Shown here: positions 1 through 8,211 of the stretch, piece after piece
How the letters are laid out: each line of letters starts with the position of its first letter
Position numbering within the stretch: position 1 is the first letter of the stretch
NCBI GenBank assembly: GCA_040905245.1
Contig: JBBDRX010000002.1
Span: forward strand, 1 to 13,621
DNA: 13,621 nucleotides
Source: JBBDRX01 sp040905245
Lineage (GTDB): Bacteria > Bacteroidota > Rhodothermia > Balneolales > Balneolaceae
Direction of reading: 5' to 3'
Made by a program: the position numbers and the translations under genes
The notes under the pieces: model-generated
What the model saw: only the letters and a program-made list of their open reading frames with translations
Database searches by the model: none
What the model was told of the DNA's origin: nothing

Positions 1-1
1 G

Positions 2-79
2 ATTGTCCTCATGATGATCGGTCGTCTGGAGCTCTTTACGGTCCTGATCCTTTTTACGCCCTTCTTCTGGAAAAACTGA
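2..79 (+). CDS. TrkH-type potassium uptake protein, C-terminal end only
   Basis: Only the last 25 codons are inside the window; the gene starts upstream of position 1. The readable tail contains GRLELFTVLILFTPFFW followed by two residues and a TGA stop. A Gly-Arg-Leu-Glu-(Ile/Leu)-Phe segment followed by a hydrophobic run and a terminal Pro-x-Phe-Trp is the usual end of TrkH/TrkG proteins, the membrane-embedded K+ translocating subunit of Trk uptake systems. The neighbour, a potassium channel converging from the other strand, fits a local potassium-handling group. With so few residues the family call rests on this one conserved tail. KtrB-type relatives end differently as far as I recall. Confidence 0.75.
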   Translation: MVLMMIGRLELFTVLILFTPFFWKN

Positions 80-176
80 GAGAGTTTGTCCCTTCGACGA
101 TGTTGTAATTGAGGGTTTGGCAGAGGCAAATCAGGTACAGTATATTCGGAAGCCGAAACACTTCAACTTCCAACGA

Positions 177-1877
177 TCAGGATTCTGATTCGTAGAGGGC
201 ATTGAAACGGCTCTCCCCTTCAAACGGCCCAATCATAATCAGCTCTTCTCCAAATGTCAGCTTCTCTTCAGGGTCCGGATTCACCTCCAGACTCCCCCCT
301 GTCCGGATAGCAATTACACTGCAGCCGGTCTTCTGCCGGATATCGGACTCCCGCAGACTCTTCCCATCCAGCTCTCTTCCCACAGTCCTGTTAAAAGCAT
401 TCAGTCCTTCGGCAATCATGATGACATCCTGCGATTCCAGAATATTGAAGATCGAGTTGGCTCCCATGGAGGCATAGGACATCACAAAATCTGCGCCGGC
501 CCGATGCAGGGTATTGATATTTCGTTCAAACGTTGCCCGGCTGATGATCTGCATATCCGGACTCAATTGACGACAGTAGATCGTCAGATAGATATTAATA
601 TCATCGTCATGTGTTGTAATCAGTGCCGTATGCGTATTCTCAATTCCCGCCTCATGCAGCACCTTGCGGTCAGCCGCATCTCCAAGAATATACTTTTCGG
701 AATCCCTGATCCGATCCGGATTCTTGTCTATAATCCGATAGTCGATCTGCCGCTCTTCCAGAGAGAGAGCGGCCGCACGGCCCACTCGCCCCGCCCCGAT
801 GATCACCACCGGCTGATCCGATACATGATAGATACTCAGCACCTCATCATACTTCCGCAGCTGATCCACCGTCCCGGCAAGTACCAGCACCGTCTTGGAA
901 TTGATCAGGCAATCCGGCCGGGGCTGGCGGAACTTGCCTCGTTCCCAAACGCCAACCACATTAACCCCGATTTTTTCCCTGAGTCCGCTCTCCTTTAATG
1001 TCTTACCTACCAATGGAGTCTCCTGTACCGTCGCCTCACCGATTACAAGCTGATCGATGTGGCCGATCACATGAACTCTGGCATTACCGCCCATGGTTCG
1101 TCTCGCGAGCGAGCGGCCAAGCATCTCTCCCATCTGCAGAACCTGGCTCGCACCAGCCATCTTCAAAATGTCCACCGAGTCGGGAGAAGCGGCCATCGCC
1201 ACAATCGGAATGTCCGCGTTATACTCACGAACTGTAAAGGTCACATTGGTATTGATCGTATCACTTCCGGAAGCTACAACCATCGCCGCATTCTCTATCT
1301 GAAGCCGTTTATAGGTGTCCGGATCGTCCGGTTCACTGTTGACCACAAGATACCCAAGATCCGATAGATCCAGAGCCTGCTGCAGGTCCTGTTCGAGAAT
1401 GACATATGGCATCTTGTAGGCTTCCAGTTTGTGAATCAGAGCCTCTGTAACGGCATCCAGTGACGTGATAATCACATGATCACGCGTATCCGGCGGTAAC
1501 GCCCTCGGAGCCCGCGCCTGGTTCATCGCCTTCATCCAGGGTGCGTAAAAAAACTCAATAAACGTAAAGGGGAGCATGATCAGCAGAAACAGAATCCCCG
1601 ATAAGATCACCACCATCGAAAAAATCCTGCCCAGATCGCTGTGAAATACAATATCTCCAAATCCCAGTGTAGACATGGTCACCAGTGTCCAGTAGAATCC
1701 GGACAGCCAGGTCACTTCATCCGTCCGTCCTTCGTATGCCATCACAAAATGAAAAAGGATGCCATAGGTCACGAAAAGAAGCCCAAGCACCAGTACAAAC
1801 TTCAGCAACTTCCGGATGTTTGTCTGAGTACGCCGGTTGGCAAAAAAGTATGAGAGTTGTGAGCCTAAAAACTTCAT
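177..1877 (-). CDS. Two-TM potassium channel with tandem RCK (TrkA-N/TrkA-C) domains
   Basis: Predicted 566-residue inner-membrane K+ channel gated by cytoplasmic RCK domains. Visible layout: TM1 about residues 24-46; a pore helix and filter at 62-76 reading MSTLGFGD, a variant of the canonical TVGYGD; TM2 about 84-110. An RCK Rossmann-like domain follows at about 134-260, then a TrkA-C-like segment (280-345), a second Rossmann domain (356-480) with an intact GAGRVG nucleotide-binding loop at 361-366, and a second TrkA-C-like segment (498-555). The first Rossmann domain has no GxGxxG loop (the equivalent stretch reads ITSLDAV), so only the second is likely to bind a nucleotide in the usual way. 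Tandem RCK domains on one chain resemble GsuK-type channels. The open frame extends three codons further to a TTG at 1886, but the ATG at 1877 is the better start. The gene converges on the trkH end and diverges from the outer-membrane protein gene. Confidence 0.92.
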   Translation of the reverse strand: MKFLGSQLSYFFANRRTQTNIRKLLKFVLVLGLLFVTYGILFHFVMAYEGRTDEVTWLSGFYWTLVTMSTLGFGDIVFHSDLGRIFSMVVILSGILFLLIMLPFTFIEFFYAPWMKAMNQARAPRALPPDTRDHVIITSLDAVTEALIHKLEAYKMPYVILEQDLQQALDLSDLGYLVVNSEPDDPDTYKRLQIENAAMVVASGSDTINTNVTFTVREYNADIPIVAMAASPDSVDILKMAGASQVLQMGEMLGRSLARRTMGGNARVHVIGHIDQLVIGEATVQETPLVGKTLKESGLREKIGVNVVGVWERGKFRQPRPDCLINSKTVLVLAGTVDQLRKYDEVLSIYHVSDQPVVIIGAGRVGRAAALSLEERQIDYRIIDKNPDRIRDSEKYILGDAADRKVLHEAGIENTHTALITTHDDDINIYLTIYCRQLSPDMQIISRATFERNINTLHRAGADFVMSYASMGANSIFNILESQDVIMIAEGLNAFNRTVGRELDGKSLRESDIRQKTGCSVIAIRTGGSLEVNPDPEEKLTFGEELIMIGPFEGESRFNALYESES

Positions 1878-1921
1878 GAATATCAATAATTGGCAGACAA
1901 GCTAAGAAAACGGGACCCGAA

Positions 1922-1938
1922 AGTCGATTCCTTCGACT
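1922..1938. repeat. Inverted repeat in the divergent intergenic region
   Basis: A perfect 6-bp inverted repeat, AGTCGA and TCGACT, is separated by 5 nt. It lies 45 bp upstream of the potassium channel start and about 125 bp upstream of the likely outer-membrane protein start. It could be an operator half-site pair or a hairpin in a 5' untranslated region. No T tract follows on either strand, so it does not look like a terminator. An arm of this length can occur by chance, and no regulator is identifiable from the window. Confidence 0.25.
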
Positions 1939-2064
1939 GGTTCCTCACAGATTTAAAAAAATACCTCTTTAGAAAGATCTTTGCTGGCAATTCAGGAGTC
2001 GAAATCATTACATTGGAGTGATTTGTTTCGGGCCCGACCGATAACGTCTAACCCTTTCTGCAAG

Positions 2065-3312
2065 GTGCAACAAAAACGACTCTTCGTACTTCTTCTCACT
2101 TTACTGCTCAGCCTTGCGATGCATTCGGGTATCGCCCTTGCCCAGTCTTCCGACAGCTCTCCGATTCCCAATGTCTACCTGGACTGCCAGCGCTGTGATT
2201 TCAACTATATCCGAACGAACATCGACTTTGTCAACTATGTCAGGGACCAGGACGATGCGGATATCTACTTACGGATCACAGACCTGCGAACCGCCGGCGG
2301 CCGGGAATACACCCTTCAATTTCGTGGCACCGGCACCTTCACCACTCAAAGCGACACTCTCACATACCGATCCCGGGATACCGACAGCAATGACGAGGAG
2401 CGGTCCGGCCTGGCCCGATATATCAAGATTGGGCTGGTTCCTTTTGCTTCACAAACAACCGCCATCGAGAATCTCAATGTCTTCTATACAGCGCCGACAG
2501 AAGACGAAACGCCGGAAGTCATCGACCCCTGGAATGGCTGGGTCTTTGATATTAATCTGCGTACCTGGCTCAATGGTGAGGATACGGAACAAAATTTCGG
2601 CCTTCATACCGGATTCTGGGCCGAACGTATTACCGATCGGCTCAAAATCGAGGGTCGTGTCCGGGGAGACCTGAGCCGGAGGAGGCTCGACCTGACCGAT
2701 GGGACTGTCAACGTAAACCGGGACTGGGGCGAATACCGGGGACTGGTCGCCTGGAGTCTCACGGATCACGTAGCTCTGGGCCTGTACAGCCGGGTCAACT
2801 TTAGCCGTACCAACAACATCAAGCTGAATATTGAATCCTCACCTGCCATCGAGTTCAACTATTTTCCGTATGGAGAGTATCAGGAACGACGGATCGTCTT
2901 GCGCTATCGAGTAACCCCCTCTTATCAGTCCTATTTTTCCGAAACAGTATTTGAGAAATTTTCCGAGAACCTTCTACACCAGAGTCTCAACACACAGGTG
3001 CGGTACGACCAGCCCTGGGGCCGCATTGATGTTTCTGTGAATGCATCCAACTATTTTCATGACACGGCGATCAACCGGCTGGAGTTCTGGCCCTCTCTCA
3101 ATATCCGGATCATTCGCGGATTGTCTGTTAACCTCTCGGGAAGGTATCGTATCATTAATGACCAGATAACCCAACCACTGGGTGATATTACCGATGAAGA
3201 ACGACTGACCGGCCAGATTCAACAACCCACCTCGTTCGATTACAGAATCTCGTTCGGCCTCACCTACACATTCGGATCCATCTACAATACCGTTGTCAAT
3301 CCGGTCTTTTGA
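2065..3312 (+). CDS. Uncharacterised exported outer-membrane beta-barrel protein
   Basis: Predicted 415-residue protein of unknown function. I prefer the GTG at 2065 because it gives a classic signal peptide: MQQKR, a Leu-rich core, then ALA before Gln27. The frame is open upstream to a TTG at 1981, which would put an unlikely polar stretch before the signal peptide. The next in-frame ATG (2119) falls inside the hydrophobic core. The mature N-terminal part (about 36-140) starts with a CxxC pair (LDCQRCDFNYIRTNI, Cys41 and Cys44) and continues with alternating polar/hydrophobic strands. From about residue 155 to the end the sequence has the amphipathic, aromatic-rich, Arg/Tyr-rich strands of an outer-membrane barrel, and it ends in Phe, as barrel proteins recognised by the BAM complex commonly do. 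The N-terminal motif resembles, from memory, a recurrent unnamed family in FCB bacteria. The gene ends 88 bp before rlmN on the same strand. I cannot assign a substrate or function. Confidence 0.8.
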   Translation: MQQKRLFVLLLTLLLSLAMHSGIALAQSSDSSPIPNVYLDCQRCDFNYIRTNIDFVNYVRDQDDADIYLRITDLRTAGGREYTLQFRGTGTFTTQSDTLTYRSRDTDSNDEERSGLARYIKIGLVPFASQTTAIENLNVFYTAPTEDETPEVIDPWNGWVFDINLRTWLNGEDTEQNFGLHTGFWAERITDRLKIEGRVRGDLSRRRLDLTDGTVNVNRDWGEYRGLVAWSLTDHVALGLYSRVNFSRTNNIKLNIESSPAIEFNYFPYGEYQERRIVLRYRVTPSYQSYFSETVFEKFSENLLHQSLNTQVRYDQPWGRIDVSVNASNYFHDTAINRLEFWPSLNIRIIRGLSVNLSGRYRIINDQITQPLGDITDEERLTGQIQQPTSFDYRISFGLTYTFGSIYNTVVNPVF

Positions 3313-3400
3313 CACCATTTCACTACGTTCACTGAAATTGGTCCCACAGCCCACTTCCGTTTCTGTAGATTGGTATACCCAGTTCGTATCTTTGGAAACT

Positions 3401-4528
3401 ATGAACGAAACATCGCACATCCATTCACATAACACCCTGACAGATCTGAAAGCCATGGATCGAGATCAGCTCGGCCGGTTCTGCGAAGAACTGGGATTAC
3501 AATCCTACAGAGCAGATCAGCTTTTCCAGTGGCTCTATCAAAAAGGGGCTTCCGATTTTTCGGAGATGACGAACCTTTCAAAAGAGCTGAGAGCCCAGCT
3601 TAGCGAAATCGCACAAGTATCCAGAATTCGAATCAATAAACAGGTCACATCGAAAGACGGGACCATCAAGTTTCTCTTCGACCTGGATGATGAAGGGGAC
3701 AACAAAATCGAGGCTGTTCTGATACCCGATTTCGATGCCGAGGAAACCCCGAAACGACTCACCGTCTGTGTCTCTTCCCAGGTCGGCTGCATGTTCGGAT
3801 GCAGCTTCTGTGCTACCGGAAAAATGGGGTTCTTTCGAAATCTGACCGCCGGCGAAATCGTGGATCAGGTTCATATCATCAATCAAATTTCAGAAAACCG
3901 ATACGGAAAAGGTATCACGAACATTGTCTACATGGGCATGGGCGAGCCTCTGCACAACTACCGAGCCGTTACCGCTTCCGTCTCCATTCTGACAGATGAA
4001 CTGGGACTGGGACTTTCACCGAAACGAATTACCGTCTCAACCGTGGGCCTGACCAAGCAGATTCGACAGATTGCAGACGAGATGCAGTCCTTCCGCCTGG
4101 CCATCTCGCTCCACGCTGCAACAGACGAAAAACGAAACCGGATCATGCCGATCAATGAATCGCTGAACCTGGAGAAGCTCGAAGATGCGGTCCGGCACTA
4201 CTTTGAACAGACCATGCAGCCCATAACCTACGAATACCTTCTTTTCGACAACTTTAATGACTCGGCAGCTGATGCCCGAAACCTGGCAACCATCGCCCAG
4301 TGGGTACCGAGCAAGGTCAACATTATCATGTATAATCCCGTTCAGGGAGTCTCCTATAACCGGGCAAAAGAGGACCGGCTGAACAGGTTCATGAAAAACC
4401 TGGTAGATCGCGGTGTTACGGCTACCGTCCGCAGAAGCCGTGGAGACGATATCGATGCCGGCTGCGGACAGCTGGCCATCCGGGAGGGATCCGAACGGGG
4501 AAAGAGCCTCCGAAAGGATTGGGAGTAA
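3401..4528 (+). CDS. rlmN: 23S rRNA (A2503-C2) / tRNA (A37-C2) methyltransferase RlmN
   Basis: Radical-SAM enzyme that methylates C2 of A2503 in 23S rRNA and of A37 in some tRNAs. The ATG at 3401 gives 375 residues, a normal family length. The frame stays open upstream into the preceding gene, but that extension has no family character. Visible features: the radical-SAM cluster motif CxxxCxxC at Cys130, Cys134 and Cys137 (GCMFGCSFC); the conserved Cys123 in TVCVSSQVG; Cys355 in DIDAGCGQLA, the site of the methyl-carrying intermediate; plus GMGEPLHNY, SLHAATDEKRNRIMP and YNPVQGVSY. The region upstream of the start has no clear Shine-Dalgarno. The gene follows the outer-membrane protein gene on the same strand and converges with lepB 68 bp further on. 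The call is secure; the closest alternative, Cfr, is made unlikely by the full RlmN N-terminal domain and ordinary chromosomal context. Confidence 0.97.
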   Translation: MNETSHIHSHNTLTDLKAMDRDQLGRFCEELGLQSYRADQLFQWLYQKGASDFSEMTNLSKELRAQLSEIAQVSRIRINKQVTSKDGTIKFLFDLDDEGDNKIEAVLIPDFDAEETPKRLTVCVSSQVGCMFGCSFCATGKMGFFRNLTAGEIVDQVHIINQISENRYGKGITNIVYMGMGEPLHNYRAVTASVSILTDELGLGLSPKRITVSTVGLTKQIRQIADEMQSFRLAISLHAATDEKRNRIMPINESLNLEKLEDAVRHYFEQTMQPITYEYLLFDNFNDSAADARNLATIAQWVPSKVNIIMYNPVQGVSYNRAKEDRLNRFMKNLVDRGVTATVRRSRGDDIDAGCGQLAIREGSERGKSLRKDWE

Positions 4529-4596
4529 CGCACTCTTTATCGGGATGAACCAGTACGGCCGCATGCAAGACGCCCGAAAGTCCCTTTACATTACGA

Positions 4597-5691
4597 TTAG
4601 TCGTGAATCAGATTTAACAACCGGTTGAATCTGGGCAGCCAGCGCTCTCCATCCCATGAGAAGTAGATAATGCTTGCCTTGCCAATCAAATGGTTCTCTG
4701 GGACAAATCCCCAATACCGGCTGTCTTCACTATCGTCCCTGTTATCCCCCATGGCAAAGTAGTAATTCATCTGTATCGTATAACGGTTGGTCTCCTCCCC
4801 GTTAATGATAAACTGATCCCCGTCCCGCCGAACCGTATTCAATTCATAGCGCTCCAGAATATCCTGATAAAGATGCCAGTTTTCACTCGTCAACTCCACC
4901 TCCTGGCCGGCATATGGAACGGTAAACCGGGGCATGTGATCGTGATTCATGAATCCGTTCGAAAAATTGAACATGCGACGGCTGAACTGATCCGTCTCTT
5001 CGGGCATCACAAACAGATCCACTCTGCTTATTTCGCTCCATCCGCTCATCTCATTCGCCAGCTGAGACGTCATGTTGACGATGTACAGATTATTTCCACC
5101 ACTCTGGACAATCTCTCCACCTGCCTCTTTCACCTTGGCAGGGCTCAATCGGACCCGGTCACGTACCGAAACGCGATAATGATGCATCACAGTCTCTGCA
5201 GGATTCTCCTCGACACCATTTACAAACAATTGCTTGTCCCGAATTTCAATCTCATCGCCGGGCATCCCGACAGCCCGTTTGATATAATTGGTCTTGGCCG
5301 ATACCGGCCCGGTATCAATCGGATAGTTGAATACAATGATGTCATTGCGCACCACTTCGGTCAGGCCGGGAAGCCGATAGTAGGGTAAATTCAGGCCGGG
5401 CACAAAGATATCGGTAAAAGGCACAGAAACGGTCAGCGGCATCCGGGCCCCATAAGACATCTTTGAAACCAGGAGAAAGTCTCCGGTAAGAAGCGTCTTC
5501 TCCATGGATGGTGTAGGGATCCGATAGGCCCCGAAGAAAAACATCCGCAGGATAATCGCTGCAATTGCGGCGAAGATGAAAGCGTCGAACCACTCTCTCG
5601 CCCAGTGTTTCGCCTGGTACTCCTTCTTCTTCTTTGCTTCCTCTTTTTTCTCGGAAGCAGAAATATCGTTACCCTTTCTGGTTGTTCCCAA
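4597..5691 (-). CDS. lepB: Signal peptidase I
   Basis: Membrane-anchored serine peptidase that removes signal peptides from exported proteins on the periplasmic side. The 364-residue chain has a Lys/Glu-rich cytoplasmic N-terminus, one membrane segment (about 34-53), the catalytic Ser62 in RIPTPSMEKTLLTGD, the catalytic Lys138 in NYIKRAVGMPGDEIEI, and the C-terminal box GDNRDDSEDSRYWG starting at Gly315. About 160 residues separate the Lys box from the C-terminal box, a large insertion relative to the E. coli enzyme and common in Bacteroidota-type signal peptidases. The start is a TTG at 5691. The only other option nearby is an ATT just upstream, since a stop codon closes the frame shortly before, and no ATG occurs until residue 50, inside the membrane segment. 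It is the last gene of the probable lepA-exported protein-lepB unit, 88 bp after the preceding gene. Confidence 0.95.
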   Translation of the reverse strand: MGTTRKGNDISASEKKEEAKKKKEYQAKHWAREWFDAFIFAAIAAIILRMFFFGAYRIPTPSMEKTLLTGDFLLVSKMSYGARMPLTVSVPFTDIFVPGLNLPYYRLPGLTEVVRNDIIVFNYPIDTGPVSAKTNYIKRAVGMPGDEIEIRDKQLFVNGVEENPAETVMHHYRVSVRDRVRLSPAKVKEAGGEIVQSGGNNLYIVNMTSQLANEMSGWSEISRVDLFVMPEETDQFSRRMFNFSNGFMNHDHMPRFTVPYAGQEVELTSENWHLYQDILERYELNTVRRDGDQFIINGEETNRYTIQMNYYFAMGDNRDDSEDSRYWGFVPENHLIGKASIIYFSWDGERWLPRFNRLLNLIHD

Positions 5692-5779
5692 AATCGGTTC
5701 GCTCGTTAGGTTATTCGGTTTTTAGCCTCTCCGGATTGTCATCTTCTGCCGGAACGGCGTCAAAACATTTCCGTGACGC

Positions 5780-6346
5780 TTAAAAATTCGGTTTTTCAAT
5801 TGGATGCCGGGAAAACTCTCCGTCCCGATACTCGACCAGATACCACTCCTCTCTCTCCGGAGAGAAGAAGAAGTCGCTGTACGGCTCAAGCTCGACCGAA
5901 TCGTCCATTAACATTCGAGTCAGTGTTCGTTTGATCTGGGGCATCAGGTCCACGTATCGGCTGGCTCCCACATAGACCATTCCGTTTTCGAATGGCCCGT
6001 CCAGATCCAGAATCATCATCGGAATCTCATCATCAATGATTAACCAGTATTCAAACTGTATGGCTTTCCCGGGCCGGAAGTTATTGTTAATCAGATCTTC
6101 AATCGTCTGCGTCGGATTTCCGAAGACTGCCTGCAGGCGGGCTCGAAGCTCCATCGTAGGCAGACGATCAATCGTTGTTGGATTGTATAACCCCTGGCCG
6201 GTCCATGCAACGTTCGAGAACCGGGACTGGAACTGTGCCCTCTCACTGTTCGACACAGCCCGTATCTCCGGCTCTTCAAACTGGCCGAATGCCAGATTGC
6301 TGAACAGGAGCAGAAAAAAGAGTGTAAGTAGTGACTTTTTCGCCAT
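5780..6346 (-). CDS. Small exported protein of unknown function between lepA and lepB
   Basis: Not recognised. The 188-residue product starts at an ATG and has a clear signal peptide: MAKKS, a Leu/Phe-rich core, and NLAFG followed by Gln22. The predicted mature protein of about 167 residues is soluble, with no further membrane segment and no cysteine. It is rich in acidic and aromatic residues, with a central stretch of alternating strands (QFEYWLIIDDEIPMMILDLD) and a C-terminal part ending REEWYLVEYRDGEF and a short basic/proline tail. There is no lipobox Cys, so it is likely periplasmic rather than a lipoprotein. The start lies 11 bp after the lepA stop, so it is almost certainly co-transcribed with lepA and probably with lepB. 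This position suggests shared housekeeping expression but does not reveal a function. Confidence 0.85.
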   Translation of the reverse strand: MAKKSLLTLFFLLLFSNLAFGQFEEPEIRAVSNSERAQFQSRFSNVAWTGQGLYNPTTIDRLPTMELRARLQAVFGNPTQTIEDLINNNFRPGKAIQFEYWLIIDDEIPMMILDLDGPFENGMVYVGASRYVDLMPQIKRTLTRMLMDDSVELEPYSDFFFSPEREEWYLVEYRDGEFSRHPIEKPNF

Positions 6347-6357
6347 CGCTATTCTAT

Positions 6358-8169
6358 TTATCGGTCATCATCGTCCATGGAGAGAACAGCCAGAAACGCT
6401 TCCTGGGGAATTTCAACCGTTCCCACCTGCTTCATACGTTTTTTTCCCGCTTTCTGTTTCTCCAGCAGTTTTCGTTTTCGGGTAATATCCCCGCCGTAGC
6501 ATTTTGCCGTAACATCTTTCTTGAGAGCACGGATCGTATCCCGGGCAATCACCCTGGATCCGATAGCCGCCTGGATTGCCACTTCATACTGCTGTCTCGG
6601 AATCAGCTCCTTGAGCTTTGCACAGATTTTCCGGCCATGCTCATACGCTTTGTCTCTGTGTGTAATACTGGAGAGAGCATCCACCGGATCTCCGTTCAAC
6701 AGTATATCCAAACGAACGAGATCTCCTTTTCGGTATTCAATAAATTCGTAATCGAGAGAAGCGTATCCGCGAGTCCCGCTTTTCAATCGGTCGTAGAAAT
6801 CAAAAACCACTTCGGCCATCGGCAGTTCATACGTAATTTCGACGCGGTTGTTCTGCATAAAATGCTGATTAATGTAGACTCCCCGCCGATCCTGGCACAG
6901 CTTCATAATAGGGCCGATATAGTCGGCCGGCGTCATAATACTGGCCTTGATGTAGGGCTCGTAAACTTCATGGACCTTTCCGATGTCGGGCATCTCGCTC
7001 GGGTTGTCCACCTGCTTCCGACTCTCCTCCTTGTCGTCCAGCACCACTTCATACTGAACGTTCGGAACGGTCGTGATAATATCGATATTAAACTCCCGAT
7101 CCAGCCGCTCCTGGATAATTTCCATATGCAACAGCCCCAGAAAACCGGTCCGAAATCCAAATCCGAGCGCTTTTGAGGTCTCCGGCTGATACTGCAGCGA
7201 AGCATCATTCAATTGCAACTTTTCAAGAGCGCCCCGCAGGTCTTCAAAGTCTTCGCTCTCTGTCGGATAAATTCCGCTGAAGACCATCGGCTTCACTTCC
7301 TTGTATCCAGGAATTGGCGTTTCTGCCCTCTGATTGTCCCGGGTAATCGTATCTCCCACCCGAACATCCTGAAGGGATTTGACACTGCCCACGACATACC
7401 CGACATCCCCGGCTTTCAACTCCTGAACCGGTTCTTTCTTCAGTTTGAGAAAGCCGATCTCTTCTGCATTGTAACCGGAGATTCCTGTCTGCATAAAATA
7501 GAGGGGATCTCCCTTTCGAAGGCTTCCTTCCATCACACGAACATAGGCGATCGATCCCCGGTAGGTATCAAATACAGAATCGAAAACAAGAGCGCGAAGG
7601 GGTTTCTCTTCCTCTCTCTCCGGGCCCGGAATTCGCTCCACAAGAGCCTCCAAAAGCTCGTTCACTCCTGCACCGGTCTTGCCGGAAACCTGAAGAATAT
7701 CCTCAGGTTCACAGCCAATCAGATCCACAATCTGTTGAGAAACCGATTCGGGATCGGCCCCCGGGAGGTCAATCTTGTTCAGGACGGGGACAATCTCCAG
7801 ATCCTGTTCAATCGCCTGATAGAGGTTGGAAATAGTCTGCGCTTCTATCCCCTGTGCCGCATCCACGATCAGCAGAGCTCCCTCACAAGCCTTAAGAGCA
7901 CGAGAAACTTCATAGGAGAAGTCCACGTGTCCGGGGGTATCAATCAGGTTTAATGTGTAGAGTTCTCCGGTCGGCCGCCGGTACTCCATTCGGATCGCAT
8001 GGCTCTTGATGGTAATACCACGCTCTCTCTCCAGATCCATGTCGTCCAGTACCTGCTCCTGCATCTCCCGCTCGCTGATAGTTCCCGTCCGCTCCAGAAG
8101 GCGGTCGGCCAGCGTCGACTTGCCGTGATCGATATGAGCAATGATGCAGAAGTTACGTATATGATTCAT
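6358..8169 (-). CDS. lepA: Elongation factor 4 (ribosomal back-translocase GTPase LepA)
   Basis: Translational GTPase that binds ribosomes and is implicated in back-translocation and 30S biogenesis. At 603 residues it is full length (about 600 in E. coli). G1 is AHIDHGKST at residues 11-19, with GITIKSHA at 51-58 as the switch I region, DTPGH at 77-81 as G3 and NKID at 131-134 as G4. Domain II, the EF-G-like domains and the LepA-specific C-terminal domain follow, ending in the typical KQVGTVEIPQEAFLAVL and an acidic tail. The start is the ATG at 8169. It is the first gene of a leftward unit that continues 11 bp later into the small exported protein and then lepB. A lepA-lepB neighbourhood is also classic in enterobacteria, here interrupted by the extra gene. 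Confidence 0.98.
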   Translation of the reverse strand: MNHIRNFCIIAHIDHGKSTLADRLLERTGTISEREMQEQVLDDMDLERERGITIKSHAIRMEYRRPTGELYTLNLIDTPGHVDFSYEVSRALKACEGALLIVDAAQGIEAQTISNLYQAIEQDLEIVPVLNKIDLPGADPESVSQQIVDLIGCEPEDILQVSGKTGAGVNELLEALVERIPGPEREEEKPLRALVFDSVFDTYRGSIAYVRVMEGSLRKGDPLYFMQTGISGYNAEEIGFLKLKKEPVQELKAGDVGYVVGSVKSLQDVRVGDTITRDNQRAETPIPGYKEVKPMVFSGIYPTESEDFEDLRGALEKLQLNDASLQYQPETSKALGFGFRTGFLGLLHMEIIQERLDREFNIDIITTVPNVQYEVVLDDKEESRKQVDNPSEMPDIGKVHEVYEPYIKASIMTPADYIGPIMKLCQDRRGVYINQHFMQNNRVEITYELPMAEVVFDFYDRLKSGTRGYASLDYEFIEYRKGDLVRLDILLNGDPVDALSSITHRDKAYEHGRKICAKLKELIPRQQYEVAIQAAIGSRVIARDTIRALKKDVTAKCYGGDITRKRKLLEKQKAGKKRMKQVGTVEIPQEAFLAVLSMDDDDR

Positions 8170-8211
8170 TCAGAAGCCTCAAAACCTACAGTTGCACAAG
8201 CATGAAATATA

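Noticed and set aside
145..157. TTCGG/CCGAA hairpin between trkH and the potassium channel
   Set aside because: Only 5 bp with a 3-nt loop and no T tract on either strand; too weak to call a convergent terminator.
4591..4606. Small hairpin at the rlmN/lepB convergence
   Set aside because: Six pairs including a G-U, it overlaps the lepB stop codon and has no T tract; not supportable as a terminator.
4690..5388. 232-codon plus-strand frame antisense to lepB
   Set aside because: No family signature, and it lies entirely opposite a well-conserved gene.
5757..5779. GCGTCA/TGACGC stem directly after the small exported protein gene
   Set aside because: Six pairs with an 11-nt loop and no T tract. 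It lies within the probable lepA-lepB transcript, so termination there is not supported.
6331..7953. Long plus-strand open frames antisense to lepA (281 and 246 codons)
   Set aside because: They have no recognisable domains and mirror a fully conserved lepA gene; explained by codon bias of the sense strand.
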